A stretch of 50,203 bases of DNA from positions 64,157 to 114,359 of the forward strand of contig CANJUR010000010.1 of the NCBI GenBank assembly GCA_947477565.1, read 5' to 3'. This DNA comes from Deltaproteobacteria bacterium. GTDB taxonomy: Bacteria; Myxococcota_A; Polyangia; Polyangiales; Ga0077539. The translations under genes were made by a program, and so were the position numbers. The first letter of the stretch is position 1, and each line of letters opens with the position of its first letter. The notes under the pieces are model-generated. The model was not told the origin of the DNA and made no database searches. It saw only the letters and a list, made by a program, of their open reading frames with translations. Positions 17,443-29,189 of the stretch are shown here, in pieces.

Positions 17443-19638
17443 TCAGCGCCAGCGGATCACGCCGAGGACGTTGGAGAAGTCGTCGGTCCACGGGCGTCGG
17501 GAGGCGGTGTGGTCGAGGCGGTGCCAGCGCGGGTCGGAGGCGAGGGCGTCGAGGTGTTCGGGGCGTCGCGCGAGCACCACCCAGGTCGTCGGGATGGGGC
17601 CATCGGGGCTTGCGGCGGTTCCGCGGCCGAGGAGGGCGGTGAGGCCGGCGTCGCGGGCGAGCGCGGCGACCACCCCGTCGAGCGCGACGTGCCGGTTGGT
17701 CACGTGAAACGCAATCACGCCGCGCTCGTCGATGCGCGCGAGGTAGAGCGCGAGCGCCTCGCGGGTGACGAGGTGCGTGGGAATCGCGTCGGAGCTGAAT
17801 GCATCCAGCACCAGCAATCCGTGCCGCGCAGACCGGTCGCGGGCGAGCGTTCGGCGGGCGTCGCCGGTAACGATTCTCCACGGCGCCCGGGCGTCATGGA
17901 GCCAGGTGAAGTGGGCCCTCGCGATGCGCACCACTTCGGGGTCGAGTTCGTAGAAGGTCCAGCGTTGGGCGGGCCGTGCGTGAGCGAGGAGCATCCCCAC
18001 GCCGAGTCCGACGACGCCGACGGAGCGGCCGTCGAGGGCGGGGCCGAGGGCGGCCATCACCTGCCCGATGGGGCTCCCGGGGGCGTAGTAGGCCACGGGT
18101 TCGTCGCGGCGCTTCACCGAGAGGTACTGGAGCCCGTGGAGGGTGGTTCCGTGGAGAAAGCGGCGGACCCCGCGGAGGTCATCGACGCGCATGACCCCAT
18201 AAAACGTGCGGGACGCGTCGACTACGGAGCGGTCGAAGCGGCCCGCCGCGAGGATCGCGATGAGCCCGAGCGCGAGCCGGGCGCGGTGTCCGACGGAGGC
18301 GAGCACGAGCACCATCAGCGGCAGACCGAGGCGCACCAGGGCGGGCGTGCGGGTCATCTCGGGCGCGCGGAAGAGAGCTACGGAGAACGCACCGACGATG
18401 AGAGGGACGAGGGCATCGAGGGCGGTGAATCGGGCGCGTCGGGGAGCGGGGCGGCGCGGACCGAGAACGGCCGACGGGTCTGCGCCGAGCGACCGGAGGA
18501 AGGCCTCCTCGCGCTCGCGCGAATCGGGCATCGGCATCGGTGGCGGTAGCAGCAGAAGCGCCAGGGCCATCACCAGCGGGTACTCCGTGACGCGCACGAA
18601 GATGCGCGGTGCGAGGAGGGCGTTGAAGGCGCCGCCGAGCGCACCGCCGACGGCCAGCGCGAGTTGAAACGAGGTGACCGAGCCTGCGGCGAGGCGCGTG
18701 CGGGCAAGCTCGCCGTGGAGGAGATAAGCGGTTGCGCCGAAGAGGCAGAGGTGACCGATTACGAGCGGGATCCGCGTCGCCACCTGCGGCGCCGTGAAGA
18801 GGAACATCAATAAAAGCAGGCCGAGGAAGGGCGCCGTGACGCGTGCAGACGGGGCCGCGGGGGGACGAGCGAATACGGCGATGAAGCTCCCAAGGTAGAT
18901 CGCGAGGGGCACGACCCAGAGGAGAGGAAACGATCCGACGTCCGTCGCGAGGTGGGTGGTGACGCCGAGCATGAGGCTCGACGGGACGAACGCGAGGGCG
19001 ACGAAACGCAACCAGACCGGCCACGGGGTGGTGCGGGCGACGGCCGCGGCGGTCTCGGGAAGGGTCGTGCGGGCGTCCCAGGCGGCGCGCGCGACGAGGC
19101 CGACGTAGAGCACATAGCCGAGCGCAAAGAGGCGCGCCTGCGCGGCCAGCGGGAGCAGCGGCTCGAGCACGATGGGATACGCGAGGAGCGCCGCGAGGCT
19201 GCCGACGTTGCTGGCCGCAAGGAGGGGGCGCGGGTCTGCGCCGGACGCGCGGACAAACCATCGCTGTAGCAACGGTGCGCCAGTGGAGAGCAGCACGAAG
19301 AGGGGAGCCACGCGGAGGGCGAGGGCGGCGAGGATCCACCCGGTAAGGTCACCCTCGGGCACCTTGGGAAGGCCCGCGAAGGAGAGCGGGAGCGCGCCGA
19401 GGGAGAGGGTAAGCAGCGCGACGTGGAGGGGCGCGAGGGCGCGCGTGCCGACCAGGGCAGGGGCCGCGTGGGCGTAGCCGTAGCCAGCGAGGAGGGCGCA
19501 CTGGAAGAAGACGACGCAGGTGTTCCAGAGGGCGGGGACGCCGCCGGTCAGGGGGAGGAGAGCGCGCGCGACCATCGGCTGCACCGCGAAGAGGAGCGCG
19601 GAGCCGAGGAGCGTCGTGAGCGTGTATCGGCGGAGCAC
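17443..19638 (-). CDS. Membrane-bound spermidine-synthase-like protein
   Basis: About 731 residues from GTG at 19638. The first two thirds hold 12 or more membrane segments beginning TLTTLLGSALLFAVQPMVAR, the start seen in this family of fused proteins. The last third is a Rossmann-type SAM-binding domain like spermidine synthase: VGVVGLGVGMLLAHARP, the acidic FYELDPEVVRIAR, GDARRTLARD and LLVLDAFSSDAIPTHLVTRE. It lacks a clear polyamine gate-keeper pattern, so the aminopropyl-transfer role is uncertain. The same frame is open for another 444 bases upstream, which encode an unrelated oxygenase-like start (see next feature); the GTG is chosen because everything from it on matches the family. 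Confidence 0.8.
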   Translation of the reverse strand: MLRRYTLTTLLGSALLFAVQPMVARALLPLTGGVPALWNTCVVFFQCALLAGYGYAHAAPALVGTRALAPLHVALLTLSLGALPLSFAGLPKVPEGDLTGWILAALALRVAPLFVLLSTGAPLLQRWFVRASGADPRPLLAASNVGSLAALLAYPIVLEPLLPLAAQARLFALGYVLYVGLVARAAWDARTTLPETAAAVARTTPWPVWLRFVALAFVPSSLMLGVTTHLATDVGSFPLLWVVPLAIYLGSFIAVFARPPAAPSARVTAPFLGLLLLMFLFTAPQVATRIPLVIGHLCLFGATAYLLHGELARTRLAAGSVTSFQLALAVGGALGGAFNALLAPRIFVRVTEYPLVMALALLLLPPPMPMPDSREREEAFLRSLGADPSAVLGPRRPAPRRARFTALDALVPLIVGAFSVALFRAPEMTRTPALVRLGLPLMVLVLASVGHRARLALGLIAILAAGRFDRSVVDASRTFYGVMRVDDLRGVRRFLHGTTLHGLQYLSVKRRDEPVAYYAPGSPIGQVMAALGPALDGRSVGVVGLGVGMLLAHARPAQRWTFYELDPEVVRIARAHFTWLHDARAPWRIVTGDARRTLARDRSARHGLLVLDAFSSDAIPTHLVTREALALYLARIDERGVIAFHVTNRHVALDGVVAALARDAGLTALLGRGTAASPDGPIPTTWVVLARRPEHLDALASDPRWHRLDHTASRRPWTDDFSNVLGVIRWR

Positions 19639-20082
19639 GGCGAGGTGTCTCTCGCATGCGCGAGGCGTCCGCAACCGAAGGTCGTCGGGATGGGCTGTGT
19701 TCGGCGGACGAGCGGTGGCCCTTCTGTCGCGGACGGCGGACTGGGTGCCCGGGAGCACCGCCTCGACGAGGGCGTCGGATGCGGCGCAATGGGCGAAATA
19801 CTCCGCCGCGCGGCCCGTCTCCAGGTGCCTGTAGAACGGTCGTCCGAGGGAGAACTGCGCGCCGCCGAAGTCCGCCGTCCAGCGGTCGCGGGCGTCGAGA
19901 ACGGCCCTGGTCATCGCCGCGCAAGCGTCCGCGGACCAGAGATTACGCATCACCGCAGCGGGTCGATCGTCCAGGTGCGCGCGCAGCGGCGGGCATCCCG
20001 TCGCGGACCACGCGTGGGCGGTGATCTCGACGGGGATTGGAGGAGTGACGGGGGAGGTGGGGGCGAGCGAGCGGGGCGTCAC
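19639..20082 (-). pseudogene. Truncated 2OG-Fe(II)-oxygenase-like N-terminus fused in frame to the spermidine-synthase-like gene
   Basis: From an ATG at 20082 this segment reads as the start of another protein: VMRNLWSADACAAMTRAVLD, then WTADFGGAQFSLGRPFYRHL, then AEYFAHCAASDALVEAVLPG. This resembles the N-terminal part of myxobacterial 2-oxoglutarate/iron oxygenase-like proteins, where the iron-binding His-x-Asp region should follow. It does not; after LPGTQ comes low-complexity Arg/Pro sequence, and the membrane protein begins. Either an internal deletion joined two genes, or this is a real fusion of 879 residues. The oxygenase identity is from recall of the family and is the weaker part. 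Confidence 0.45.
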
Positions 20083-20101
20083 GACGCGGCGGAGACTGCC
20101 T

Positions 20102-23100
20102 CTACGGGGCGTTCGCGGCGCCGGGAGTCGGGGTCGCGGAGAGCCGCCAGTCGGTGTTGGCGTCGTCCGTGTCGGTGCCGTTGGGCACTCGCGCTAGCGA
20201 GTTGGGCATGGTGTTGGAGTCCGCCACGGTGGTTGCGAGGACGGTGCCCTCGACGAGGCTCACGGTGCCGGTCACGCCCGTGATGGTCGCGGCCATCATC
20301 GACCCCTCGTAGCAGAGCGCGTCGATCATCGTGCCGGACGCCGTGTTGATCAGCGCGACGCCGTCTGGTGCGCCGTTTTGGAGGGTGTCGTTGGCAATGG
20401 CGAATCGCATCATGCCCGCGGGGAGCGTCACCGCGGCGTTGGCCACCACGGCGTACGCGCCGGGGGCGAGCGTGCCGGAGAGCGCGACGCGGGCGTACTC
20501 ACGGCTGGTCGATCCGTTGACCATGACCAGCACCACGGAGGAGAGGTCCGCCGGGGTCAACCCGCCGTTGTAGATCTCGATGAATTCGCCCGTGTCGGCG
20601 CCGACCTGATCGTAGTCGAGTTCGTTGATGACGAGGCTACCGACCGGGGCGTCGGTGACGCGCACCATCGCAGTGCGCAGGTCCGCGCCGAGCGTAGCGG
20701 TGATCGTCGCCATCGCGCCCATCGATCCGGCGGTGAAGACCACGTCGGCGCTCAGCGCGTCGGCGGCGATGAGCAACATCGTCGGGAGGGTTCCGCCTGC
20801 GGTGGTGGCGAGCGTGACGGAGGTTCCGCCCGCGGGGGCGGGCAGGTCGAGGGTCACTGTGAGGGTGCCCGTGGTGCCCGGGGCGAGCGTCGTCGTGGCG
20901 GGACCGAGGCTCGCGAGGCGGGGCGTATCGGTCGCGCCGATGACGCGCACCTGGGCCTCGCGCACTGAAGCGCCGAGCGTCGCGGTGAGCGTGTACAGCG
21001 TCGCCGCTGCGGTCACGCCCATCACCGGAACCACCACGCGCGTGATGCCCGCGGGAATCACCACGTCGGTCACGACGAGCCCCGGGTCGCTCGATCGCAG
21101 CGTGACGGTGGTGGGGGTCGCGACGGCGCGGGTGAGTTGCACCGCGAGCGCCGTCGGGAGCGTCGGCCCGGCCGCGCCCACACGAGCGAACACGGTGCCC
21201 GCGGGGAAGGGAGCGAGTTGCGCCGCGCCCGCGACGAGGTCGTCGGCGGAGCGCGGGTTGAGCTTCGAGGCGCTGCGCGCGAGGAAGAGCACTCCGGTGA
21301 CTGAGGCGAAGCGCTCGTCCATCAAGGGAAACGGCGACGTCAGGTAGAACCCGTCATCGATGCGCAGTCCGCCGGTGACCTCGAACTCGTTCGTCGGGGC
21401 CATCTCGCCGCCGACGGGGGTCGGTGCGGGGTTGGTCACGACCACATCCGAGACGCGAACGATGACGCCCTCGAGGGCGGCCGCGCGGGTTCCGCCGGTG
21501 GTGACCTCGGCGGGCGTCGCCGTCACTGCGGGCGGGAGCGCCACCCCGCGCGCGGTGGCCGTGACCGTCGCGCCAGAGAGCTGCACCTGCCCAAAGAAGT
21601 CGGCGATGAGGGCGTTGCCGAGGGTGACTCGGTCACCCACGACGACCATCGGCGCGGTGCCGGTGAAGACGAAGATGCCGGAGTTCTCTGGGACCGTGTA
21701 CGCCGGGTCGCCGGGCGCGACCTGCGCGTAGAACCCGTTGCGGTTGACCGCTGTCACGACCGGGCCCGCGACGGTTACGCGGGAGCCCATCGCGACCATC
21801 GCGGACTTGATGGCGTAGACGGTGGCGGGGCACGCCGCGCCGCCCGCGTTGGCCGCGTCGGGGCAGGGGTCACAGACGTCGCCGAGGCCGTCCATGTCCC
21901 GATCAGACTGGTCGGAGTTGCGTGCATCGGGGCAGTTGTCACGCTCGTTGACGGTGCCGTCGCCGTCGCGATCGTTGGTGTCCGGCGCAGCGCAGCTGGA
22001 GGTGTCGGGGTTGAGCGGGCACGGGTCGCAGGCGTCGCCCACGCCGTCGCGGTCGGTGTCGCCCTGCGCTCCGTTGTCCACCGGACGGATCGGGTTGAAC
22101 ACCCGCGGGCAGTCGTCCATGGCGTTGGGCACGCCGTCGCCGTCCATGTCCGTGGCGCTGGAGACGCCCGAATAACGGGTCGATCCGCTCACGATGGGGT
22201 TGGGCAGCGCGCCCATCGCGTTGCGCTCCGGCAGGCACGACGGCTCGTTGGTGGGCTCGCCGCAGAAGAACAACGGGTAGCGCCCGGAGTTGGCGCTGGT
22301 GAGCGCCGCGAGGCCACGCCCGCCGAGGTCGCGCGAGACGCACACGCGCTTGCCGACGCCGCACACGTCGAGCGGGTCGCACATGTCGCCGCCGGGGAGG
22401 GCGGCCACCAGGGTGGCGTCACCGTAAAGCGCAGCACCGCCGCGGAGTACGAGCGCCACGTCGCCCGGAGCGGCGTCGATGACGGCGCGGTGGTCGCGGT
22501 GCGTGGTGCCGTTGAAGATCGCGAGGTCGGCGACGTGCCCGGTGGCAATGACTCCGACGGCGTCGTCCACCGCGAGCGCGGCAGCGGCGTCGCGGGTGGC
22601 CATCAGCCAGACGGCCTCGTCGGAGAAGAAGTCGCCGAAGAAGTTGGCATCGAGGGAGTCCGCGCAGCGCAACTCGCGGAGCATGTTCATCGAGCCGCTG
22701 ACGATCCAGTCGGAGCCGAGGGCGATGGCAACGCCGAGGCGGGCGTACTCGGTGACGCGCGCGGTGTCGCCGTACAGGGTCACGTTGGAGCGCGGCGACC
22801 AGATGAGCGCGGTGCCCTGCGTGGCCATCTCGGAGATGTCCGGCGGGAGCAGCCCGACGCCGTGGACGAAGGCGCTCTGCGGCTGAACGAGGTCGTTTGC
22901 GCCGGTTCGGATGCACAAAAACTCATTGCGCGCCTCGACGCCGATGCCCTCCGCAACGTGCGGGGTGTAGGACTCCACGCTCGCGATGTCCGCGGCCGTG
23001 TCGATGGAAGGATAGCCGCAGCCCGTCGCGAGGAGCGCCCCGGCGGAGTCACCGAGGGGGAAGGTCTCGTAGCGCACCACCGGCTGGCCGAGGCCATCCA

Positions 23101-23791
23101 TGGTGCCGCGGTCGAGGTTGCGCAGGAAGCCCGCCACGCCGCCGGATCCGTTGACCGCCGTGGCGCCGCCCAGGACGAAGCGTAGTTCGCCCCAGGCGAC
23201 CTGGTCGTTGCTCGCGCTGCCCGCGGAGGAGAGCCGGGTGTGCCCGCGGCCGCCGCGGCGCCAATCGTGGCGGTGTTCGTAGCGCTCCGCGGTGCGGGTG
23301 TACGGGGAGTTTTGCGCGAAGGTAAGGTGGTCGTGCGCGTTGATGAGACCCGGCGACACCACGCCGTCGGGGCAGACCACGCGCGTCGCCGTGGCCGCGC
23401 CATCGGCAGCGCTGCAGTCACAGCCCACGCAGCGGATCAGACCCGCCGCGTCTACGAGCACCTGCCCTCCGCGAAAGACCTCGCCGGGGGTCAATACGTC
23501 GCCCGTGATGAGCGTCGCTGCGCCGCCCGCCGTCACCGAGCAGGTGCCCGCCGCGAGCGACGGGAGCGCGTCGCCGGGGCACGTGGTCACCCGCGGTCCA
23601 CGCGCCGGAGCGCCGCCGTCGGGGACGTCCGTGGCGGGTATGTCGGCGCGCGGTGCGTCGCCCGTGGGGGAGTCCGCGATGGCGCCGTCGCCGACGTCGG
23701 AGCCCGCGTCGGCGAGCGGTGCGGGCTGCGGGTCGCTCGAGCAGGCGGCGAGGGTGAAGAGCACGAGAGCAAACGGGCGAAGTGGGCGCAT
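20102..23791 (-). CDS. Large lipoprotein: amidohydrolase, TSP3-like calcium repeats, lamin-tail domain
   Basis: 1229 residues from the ATG at 23791, which starts a lipoprotein signal ([14 protein letters not shown]). After an Asp/Ala/Pro spacer comes an amidohydrolase-fold domain: [20 protein letters not shown], the metal motif [14 protein letters not shown] (H-x-H), and later [19 protein letters not shown] with the active-site Asp region and [10 protein letters not shown] at its end. Then thrombospondin type-3-like Ca sites ([46 protein letters not shown]). Next are Ala/Thr/Val-rich beta segments, and last a lamin-tail-like domain ([26 protein letters not shown]). It is probably a surface hydrolase; substrate unknown. 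The frame is open further upstream, but that part lies in the divergent promoter and hydrolase start. Confidence 0.85.
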   Translation of the reverse strand: MRPLRPFALVLFTLAACSSDPQPAPLADAGSDVGDGAIADSPTGDAPRADIPATDVPDGGAPARGPRVTTCPGDALPSLAAGTCSVTAGGAATLITGDVLTPGEVFRGGQVLVDAAGLIRCVGCDCSAADGAATATRVVCPDGVVSPGLINAHDHLTFAQNSPYTRTAERYEHRHDWRRGGRGHTRLSSAGSASNDQVAWGELRFVLGGATAVNGSGGVAGFLRNLDRGTMDGLGQPVVRYETFPLGDSAGALLATGCGYPSIDTAADIASVESYTPHVAEGIGVEARNEFLCIRTGANDLVQPQSAFVHGVGLLPPDISEMATQGTALIWSPRSNVTLYGDTARVTEYARLGVAIALGSDWIVSGSMNMLRELRCADSLDANFFGDFFSDEAVWLMATRDAAAALAVDDAVGVIATGHVADLAIFNGTTHRDHRAVIDAAPGDVALVLRGGAALYGDATLVAALPGGDMCDPLDVCGVGKRVCVSRDLGGRGLAALTSANSGRYPLFFCGEPTNEPSCLPERNAMGALPNPIVSGSTRYSGVSSATDMDGDGVPNAMDDCPRVFNPIRPVDNGAQGDTDRDGVGDACDPCPLNPDTSSCAAPDTNDRDGDGTVNERDNCPDARNSDQSDRDMDGLGDVCDPCPDAANAGGAACPATVYAIKSAMVAMGSRVTVAGPVVTAVNRNGFYAQVAPGDPAYTVPENSGIFVFTGTAPMVVVGDRVTLGNALIADFFGQVQLSGATVTATARGVALPPAVTATPAEVTTGGTRAAALEGVIVRVSDVVVTNPAPTPVGGEMAPTNEFEVTGGLRIDDGFYLTSPFPLMDERFASVTGVLFLARSASKLNPRSADDLVAGAAQLAPFPAGTVFARVGAAGPTLPTALAVQLTRAVATPTTVTLRSSDPGLVVTDVVIPAGITRVVVPVMGVTAAATLYTLTATLGASVREAQVRVIGATDTPRLASLGPATTTLAPGTTGTLTVTLDLPAPAGGTSVTLATTAGGTLPTMLLIAADALSADVVFTAGSMGAMATITATLGADLRTAMVRVTDAPVGSLVINELDYDQVGADTGEFIEIYNGGLTPADLSSVVLVMVNGSTSREYARVALSGTLAPGAYAVVANAAVTLPAGMMRFAIANDTLQNGAPDGVALINTASGTMIDALCYEGSMMAATITGVTGTVSLVEGTVLATTVADSNTMPNSLARVPNGTDTDDANTDWRLSATPTPGAANAP

Positions 23792-23914
23792 CGGGACGGC
23801 GTGGCCTCCGGTAGTGACAGAAGAGGCGCGAACGCTATCACCGTCGCGCGCACGGCGAGACGGGCTCACTGCGCGGCCCTGAACGAGCACATCGGCTATG
23901 GTCCGTGCTTCCTG

Positions 23915-24757
23915 ATGGCCCTTCTCAGTGAACGAATTGCGCGCCTCTCGCTCCGGGTGCTGGGCTGGCGGAGCTGCACGGTCCCGACCACCACGGGATC
24001 CGTTCACTGGATCGAAACCTCCGGGCGCGGCGACCTCCCCACCACCGTCCTGCTTCACGGCTTCAATTCTTCCGCGGGCTACAACGGGCCGCTGCTCCAG
24101 GCGCTGCGTCCGCACGTCCGCCGGGTGATCGCGCCGGACCTCCCCGGCCACGGTTTCAGCAGCACGCCGCCGGACCTCGACGGCACCCGCATCTACGAGG
24201 GCATCCGAGACGCCCTCGATCGCGCGCTCGACGCCCCGGCGGTGCTCGTCGGCAACTCCATGGGTGCGGCGCTCGCGCTCCGCTACGCGGTCGATCGGCC
24301 CGGGAAGGTGTGCGGCCTCGCGCTAGTGGCTCCCGGGGGCGCGCCTCTCTCCCCCCTCGAACTCGCCGCGCTCCAGCGCACGTTTAGTCTCCGTTCGCAC
24401 GCCGAGGCCGAGGCCTTCCTCGACCGCCTGCTCGTGCGGCGCTCGCGGTTGCGCCCCATCGCGGCGGCGACTCTGCGCCGGGGGTTCGCGCGGCCGGCGC
24501 TGCGGCAGTTACTCGCGGGCCTCGGTCCGTCCAACTACCTCACGGTCGCGGAGGTGCGCGCACTGACCATGCCGGTGCTGTTGCTCTGGGGCGCCGAGGA
24601 GCGCGTGCTGCCGTCATCGGGCCTGGCATTTTTCCGCGCCAACCTACCGTCGCACGCGCTCATCGAGGTGGTCGCGGGCGTCGGTCACAGCCCGCAGGTG
24701 GACGACTGCGACGGCACCGCGCGGCGTCTCCTGGCATTTTTCCGCGAGCTTGCGTAG
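23915..24757 (+). CDS. Alpha/beta-hydrolase
   Basis: 280 residues from the ATG at 23915. Fold motifs in order: [16 protein letters not shown] (HG oxyanion turn), [14 protein letters not shown], the nucleophile elbow [15 protein letters not shown] (G-N-S-M-G), and the catalytic His in [12 protein letters not shown]. The usual acid position reads [14 protein letters not shown], with Glu where most relatives have Asp (WGxxDxxVP), so either Glu serves as acid or a nearby residue does. There is no signal peptide; the N-terminal [10 protein letters not shown] helix is amphipathic. Substrate unknown. Divergent from the amidohydrolase lipoprotein; convergent with the helicase gene, 3 bases away. Confidence 0.85.
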   Translation: MALLSERIARLSLRVLGWRSCTVPTTTGSVHWIETSGRGDLPTTVLLHGFNSSAGYNGPLLQALRPHVRRVIAPDLPGHGFSSTPPDLDGTRIYEGIRDALDRALDAPAVLVGNSMGAALALRYAVDRPGKVCGLALVAPGGAPLSPLELAALQRTFSLRSHAEAEAFLDRLLVRRSRLRPIAAATLRRGFARPALRQLLAGLGPSNYLTVAEVRALTMPVLLLWGAEERVLPSSGLAFFRANLPSHALIEVVAGVGHSPQVDDCDGTARRLLAFFRELA

Positions 24758-24760
24758 CAG

Positions 24761-27682
24761 CTACGCCAGCAGTGCGAGAAGGTCGTCGCGGGTGAGCGCC
24801 GCGCTCGGATCGCCGCCGGACAACGCCGCCTCCGCCAGAGCCCGCTTGCGCGCTTGCAGCGCCACGATGCGCTCCTCCACGGTGTCGCTCGCGACGATGC
24901 GGTAGATCGTCACGGGCCGCTGCTGGCCGATGCGGTGTGCGCGGTCCGCGGCCTGGTCCTCGACGGCAGGGTTCCACCAGGGATCGAGCAGGAAGACGTG
25001 ATCTGCCGCGGTGAGGTTGATGCCGGTACCACCTGCCTTGAGCGACACCAGCATCACCGGCGGGCCATCCTCGGCCTGAAAGCGGCGCACCACCTCCGCG
25101 CGGTCGCGCGTCGCGCCGTCCAGCCTCGCGAATGGAATACCTGACTCGGTAAGGTGTGGCTCCACCCGGTCGAGCAGGGACGTCCACTGGGAGAACACCA
25201 GGGCCTTGTGGCCGTCCGCCGCTGCGGACTCGAGCGCGTCCACGAGGCACGTCACCTTTGACGACGACTCCGCGTGCTGTCCCGGGACGAGCCCGCTGTG
25301 ACACGCCGCCTGCCGCAGCCGCAGCAGCGCCTCGAGCGCCAGCATCGTGCTGCCGCCCTCGCGTAGCGCCTCCACCACGTCGCGCTGCGACGCCGCCCGC
25401 ACGGCGTCGTACACCTCGCGCTCGCGCTCATCGAGGTCGCATCGCAGCACCGCCTCCGTGCGCGGCGGCAGCTCCGGCGCCACGTCGCGCTTCAACCGCC
25501 GCAGCAGAAACGTCCCCACCCGCTCGCGCAGCCGACCCACGGCCGCGCCGTCGCCCTCCGCCGCGGGCTTCGCGTAGCGCTCGTCGAAGTCGCCGCGCCC
25601 ACCGAGCAGCCCTGGGTTGGCGAAGTGCATCAGGCTCCACAACTCTTCGAGGCGGTTCTCTACCGGCGTGCCCGAGAGCGCCACGCGAAAGGCTCCGCGG
25701 AGCCGATACGCCGCACGCGCGGCCTGGCTGTCGGGGTTCTTGATCGCCTGTGCCTCGTCCAGAACGACTGCGTCCCAGTGCTCCTGCGCGAGCGCTCCAG
25801 CGTCGAGGCGCAGAACCGCGTAGGTGGTCAGGGTCACGTCCGCACTCCGATCGATGGCCCGCCCTGCGCCGTGGTAGACGGCGACGGAAAGCCCCGGCCG
25901 GAAGCGTCGCACCTCGTCCGCCCAGTTGTGCAGCACGCTCCGCGGTGCGACCACCAGCGCCCGGCCGCGCAACGCGCAGAGGGTCTGCAATGTTTTGCCG
26001 AGCCCCATGTCGTCGGCCAGCACCGCGCCCATCTGCGTGTCGCGGAGGAAGCACAGCCAATCGACGCCGCGCCGCTGGTACGGCCGAAGCGTCGCAGTGA
26101 GGTCCGCAGGGAGGTCCGCCGTTGAAATCGCATCGAAGCCGTCGGCCAAGGCGCGCAGTCCCTGCAAACGCGGCGGCGCGGGGGCTTCGAGCGCCTCGCA
26201 GAGCTGCGCCAGCGCCGGGAGTGCGGCACGAATCACCTCGCCGTCGTCGTCCCGGGCCGCGAGCAGATCGACCACCCGGTGCCCGTGCGTGCGCAACCAC
26301 TCCAGAGGCAGCGGCGCCCAGGTCCCGTCCGTCAGCGGAACCACGTCGAGGCCCTCGCGCCACGCCTGCATCACCGTCGCCGCATCGGCTTGCCGCACCG
26401 TCGCGCCGGGGTCGTCCCCGCTGCTCGGGAGTTCGAAGGAGAGGTCGAAGCCCGTGTCGCGCACGGCGAACTTCGGGGTCAGCGCGACGGTGCCGAAGAG
26501 TGACGCGGTGGAGTGTCCCCCGGTCGGCGACCACGCCCGCAGCTTCGCGAGAAAGCGCGCCGCGTCCGTGCCCCGGTACGCCGTGCGCACGCCCGGGAGC
26601 AGGCCTAGTTCGTCACGCAGTCGATGTACTTCGCGCACCTCCGCGGCCTCGTCCCGCACCGGAACGCCCCCACGCAGGTGTACCAACCGACCGTCCTCGA
26701 TGCGCGCCACGGCCGGGTCGCCGTACGTGACCGTGGGCAGCACCGAGAGCGCGTGCGAGAGCAGCGTGACCTCCATGGTGATGCGCGGGCGAAGGCCCTT
26801 GAGCACGGCTGGGAGGCGCTTCGTGCGCACCTCCACGGGCAGCTTCGCGGACAGCTCTGGCAGCGCTCGCGAGACCAGTTCTGCCACGTCGTTTGCGGCG
26901 AACACTCGCGTCCGCGGGAGCTTCTCCAGCCGTGCGCCAGTGACGTCCATTGCGCCGAGCGGGCGCAGCACGTCGCCGCACTCGGCCAGCCCTGGCACCC
27001 GCACCGCGGTGATCGTCGGGTCGCGCTCGATGCGCAGCGCAAAGCCCCTGGGGTGCTCCTCGACCCACGCCTTCGGCAGCACTTCGTCCATCGCGACCCG
27101 CACCGCGCGCCCGTCGAGCCAGACATCCGCGCAGCCGACCAGCGCCGTGAGCACCGCGCCCAGGTCTCCCGCCGCGATGAGTCCGCCGCGTCGGGGGTCG
27201 CACACCCGATCGATCGCGAGGTCGTCGTCGCCGGTCGCGAGGGCCACTCCGGCGTCCGCGAGCGACCCCTCCAGCGCGTGTTCGTCCTCGGCCGGACCTA
27301 CGATCGTTCGCGCCACGCGCAGGCCATCGCGCGTCGTCGTCAGCCGATAGCGCAGCCTCGCCTGGACGCTGGCCGCCGAAGGGAGCGGGACGCCCGTGCG
27401 ATGCGCGATTTCCATCGCAGTGGCGGCAGCGACGACGTGCGCACACGGGTCCGCGCCGCCGCAATCGCAGGCCCATTCGCCCTCCGCCGGGTAGAGCATC
27501 GCCGTTGCGGGCATCGACCAGCCTGGCACCTGAACGAGGAGCATCGCCTCGTCATCGGTTTCGCGCTGCACGAGAACGTTACCCGGGCGCGCGAACTCCG
27601 CGGCTTGCGCAAGGCGCATCGACGGCGAGCGACGGCGGACGTTTGCGAGGAGCGCCTGGAGGGGAGCGAGAGGGACGGGCAT
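24761..27682 (-). CDS. SWIM zinc-finger SNF2-family helicase/ATPase
   Basis: A 973-residue DNA-dependent ATPase of the Swi2/Snf2 group. The N-terminus carries a SWIM zinc site near residue 72 ([20 protein letters not shown]-x-C...C-x-H). The ATPase core starts near residue 540 ([15 protein letters not shown]) with Walker [15 protein letters not shown], box [12 protein letters not shown] and box [17 protein letters not shown]. The second lobe has [31 protein letters not shown] and [16 protein letters not shown]. This resembles bacterial RapA/HepA-like and SWIM-Snf2 proteins thought to remodel nucleoprotein or recycle RNA polymerase. It is a single gene with its own upstream region of 376 bases toward proB. 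Confidence 0.93.
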   Translation of the reverse strand: MPVPLAPLQALLANVRRRSPSMRLAQAAEFARPGNVLVQRETDDEAMLLVQVPGWSMPATAMLYPAEGEWACDCGGADPCAHVVAAATAMEIAHRTGVPLPSAASVQARLRYRLTTTRDGLRVARTIVGPAEDEHALEGSLADAGVALATGDDDLAIDRVCDPRRGGLIAAGDLGAVLTALVGCADVWLDGRAVRVAMDEVLPKAWVEEHPRGFALRIERDPTITAVRVPGLAECGDVLRPLGAMDVTGARLEKLPRTRVFAANDVAELVSRALPELSAKLPVEVRTKRLPAVLKGLRPRITMEVTLLSHALSVLPTVTYGDPAVARIEDGRLVHLRGGVPVRDEAAEVREVHRLRDELGLLPGVRTAYRGTDAARFLAKLRAWSPTGGHSTASLFGTVALTPKFAVRDTGFDLSFELPSSGDDPGATVRQADAATVMQAWREGLDVVPLTDGTWAPLPLEWLRTHGHRVVDLLAARDDDGEVIRAALPALAQLCEALEAPAPPRLQGLRALADGFDAISTADLPADLTATLRPYQRRGVDWLCFLRDTQMGAVLADDMGLGKTLQTLCALRGRALVVAPRSVLHNWADEVRRFRPGLSVAVYHGAGRAIDRSADVTLTTYAVLRLDAGALAQEHWDAVVLDEAQAIKNPDSQAARAAYRLRGAFRVALSGTPVENRLEELWSLMHFANPGLLGGRGDFDERYAKPAAEGDGAAVGRLRERVGTFLLRRLKRDVAPELPPRTEAVLRCDLDEREREVYDAVRAASQRDVVEALREGGSTMLALEALLRLRQAACHSGLVPGQHAESSSKVTCLVDALESAAADGHKALVFSQWTSLLDRVEPHLTESGIPFARLDGATRDRAEVVRRFQAEDGPPVMLVSLKAGGTGINLTAADHVFLLDPWWNPAVEDQAADRAHRIGQQRPVTIYRIVASDTVEERIVALQARKRALAEAALSGGDPSAALTRDDLLALLA

Positions 27683-28058
27683 CGGGTCAGGCGTCGCGCG
27701 AGAGAAAAGGGATGATCACGCCGGGTCTTCTGGCATCGGCGCGAGGTGCGCGCAATCCGATCCGCGGCCGACGGCTCGACGCGTCGGATCGCTTCATTCC
27801 CACTCGGTCATGAAACCGCCAGCGTCCCAGGCACTTGCAGGTTCCGCGGATGCGGGCGGTGATTGAGTTCCGCCTCCGTGTGTCCGCCCCGCGCGTCTAC
27901 CCGGCAGATCGACGCGGTGGTCTTTGCGCTGATCCCGCCGCGTCGCGGGTCACCGACGCAGCGGACGACTCCACCGAGGGGCTGAACGAAACCCGCCAAA
28001 GGGTGCTCGCGCTGCTGGTTGGCTTGAGGGCGATTTGGTACTCCCGCGCGCACCGCCC
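27683..28058. other. Divergent gap between SNF2 gene and proB, no confident gene
   Basis: 376 bases that must hold the promoters for both genes. A - strand frame at 27808-28053 (81 codons, reading MRAGVPNRPQANQQREHPLA at its start) has no recognised domain and no clear ribosome site, and looks like composition-driven open frame. The + strand has only short frames. I saw no tRNA, repeat or strong hairpin. Confidence 0.5.
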
Positions 28059-29189
28059 ATGGCCACCGTCGATCCCGCCTCGCTCGACCGCCTGACCCCG
28101 CTCCGCCGCGCCCGCACCGTCGTCGTGAAGATCGGCACTGGCGTTCTCACCGACCCGCGCGGCGCCATCGATCGCACGGTGTTGGAGTCCCTCGCCAACG
28201 AGATCGCCGACCTCGCAGAAGCGCCCGGTCGCCGCGTCGCGCTGGTCTCCTCCGGGGCCATCGCGCTGGGCGTCGAGGCGCTCGGATTCACCGCGCGTCC
28301 CCGACGCATGGATCATCTCCAGGCCTGCGCCGCCGCGGGGCAGGGGCTCCTTATTCGGCTCTGGTCCGAGGTCTTCGCGCAGCGGCAGCGGGTCGCCGCG
28401 CAGGTGTTGTTGACCCACTCGGATTTCGCCGAGCGCGGTCGCTACCTCAACGCTCGCGGCGCGCTCGATGCCCTGCTCACCCGCGGCGCCATTCCCGTCA
28501 TCAACGAGAACGACACCGTGAGCGTTGAGGAGATCGCATTTGGCGACAACGACTCGCTCTCCGCGCAGGTGGCCAACCTCCTCGGCGCCGAGCTTCTGGT
28601 GATGCTCTCCGTTGCGCCGGGGCTGCTCGACGGCGAGCGGCGGATCACCGTCGTCGAGGGCGGCGACCGCAGCGTCGATCGCTTCGTGCGCACGGACATC
28701 TCCGGTGGCGGCAAAGGGGGCATGGTGACGAAGCTGAAGGCCGCGCGGGCTGCCACCGCGGCGGGCGCAACGGCCGTGATTGCCCCGGGCCGGCAGCCGG
28801 GCGTGATTGCGGCGCTGATGCGAGGCGACGACGTGGGGACGGTGTTCCTACCGATGGCGCAGCGGGTGTCGGCGCGCGCGCACTGGATCGCCCACACCCT
28901 CCGCGGGCGGGGCGCGCTGGTGGTTGACGACGGGGCGCGCAGGGCTGTGCTTGAGGGTGGCCGCTCGCTGCTGCCTTCCGGGGTCGTCGAGGTGCGAGGC
29001 ACCTTCCGCCGCGGCGACCCGGTAGACCTCGTCGCCGCCGAAGGGACGCCCTTCGCCCGCGGTCTGTCGGCTTTCTCCAGCGGCGAAATGAACGTCATTC
29101 GCGGCCGCAACTCCCGCGAGGTCGCCGACCTCCTCGGGGCGCCGCACGGCGACGAGGCGATCCACCGCGACGACCTAGTCGTTCTCTAA
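28059..29189 (+). CDS. proB: Glutamate 5-kinase
   Basis: Phosphorylates glutamate to gamma-glutamyl phosphate, the first and feedback-controlled step of proline synthesis. 376 residues, with the amino-acid-kinase domain first ([73 protein letters not shown]) and a C-terminal PUA domain ([18 protein letters not shown] to the end). The ATG at 28059 puts the kinase start at the right distance; the frame extends 24 bases further upstream. Its stop overlaps the rnhA stop by 15 bases on the other strand. Confidence 0.95.
   Translation: MATVDPASLDRLTPLRRARTVVVKIGTGVLTDPRGAIDRTVLESLANEIADLAEAPGRRVALVSSGAIALGVEALGFTARPRRMDHLQACAAAGQGLLIRLWSEVFAQRQRVAAQVLLTHSDFAERGRYLNARGALDALLTRGAIPVINENDTVSVEEIAFGDNDSLSAQVANLLGAELLVMLSVAPGLLDGERRITVVEGGDRSVDRFVRTDISGGGKGGMVTKLKAARAATAAGATAVIAPGRQPGVIAALMRGDDVGTVFLPMAQRVSARAHWIAHTLRGRGALVVDDGARRAVLEGGRSLLPSGVVEVRGTFRRGDPVDLVAAEGTPFARGLSAFSSGEMNVIRGRNSREVADLLGAPHGDEAIHRDDLVVL

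Noticed and set aside
27808..28053. 81-codon - strand frame upstream of proB
   Set aside because: No domain, no ribosome site; lies in the divergent promoter gap.
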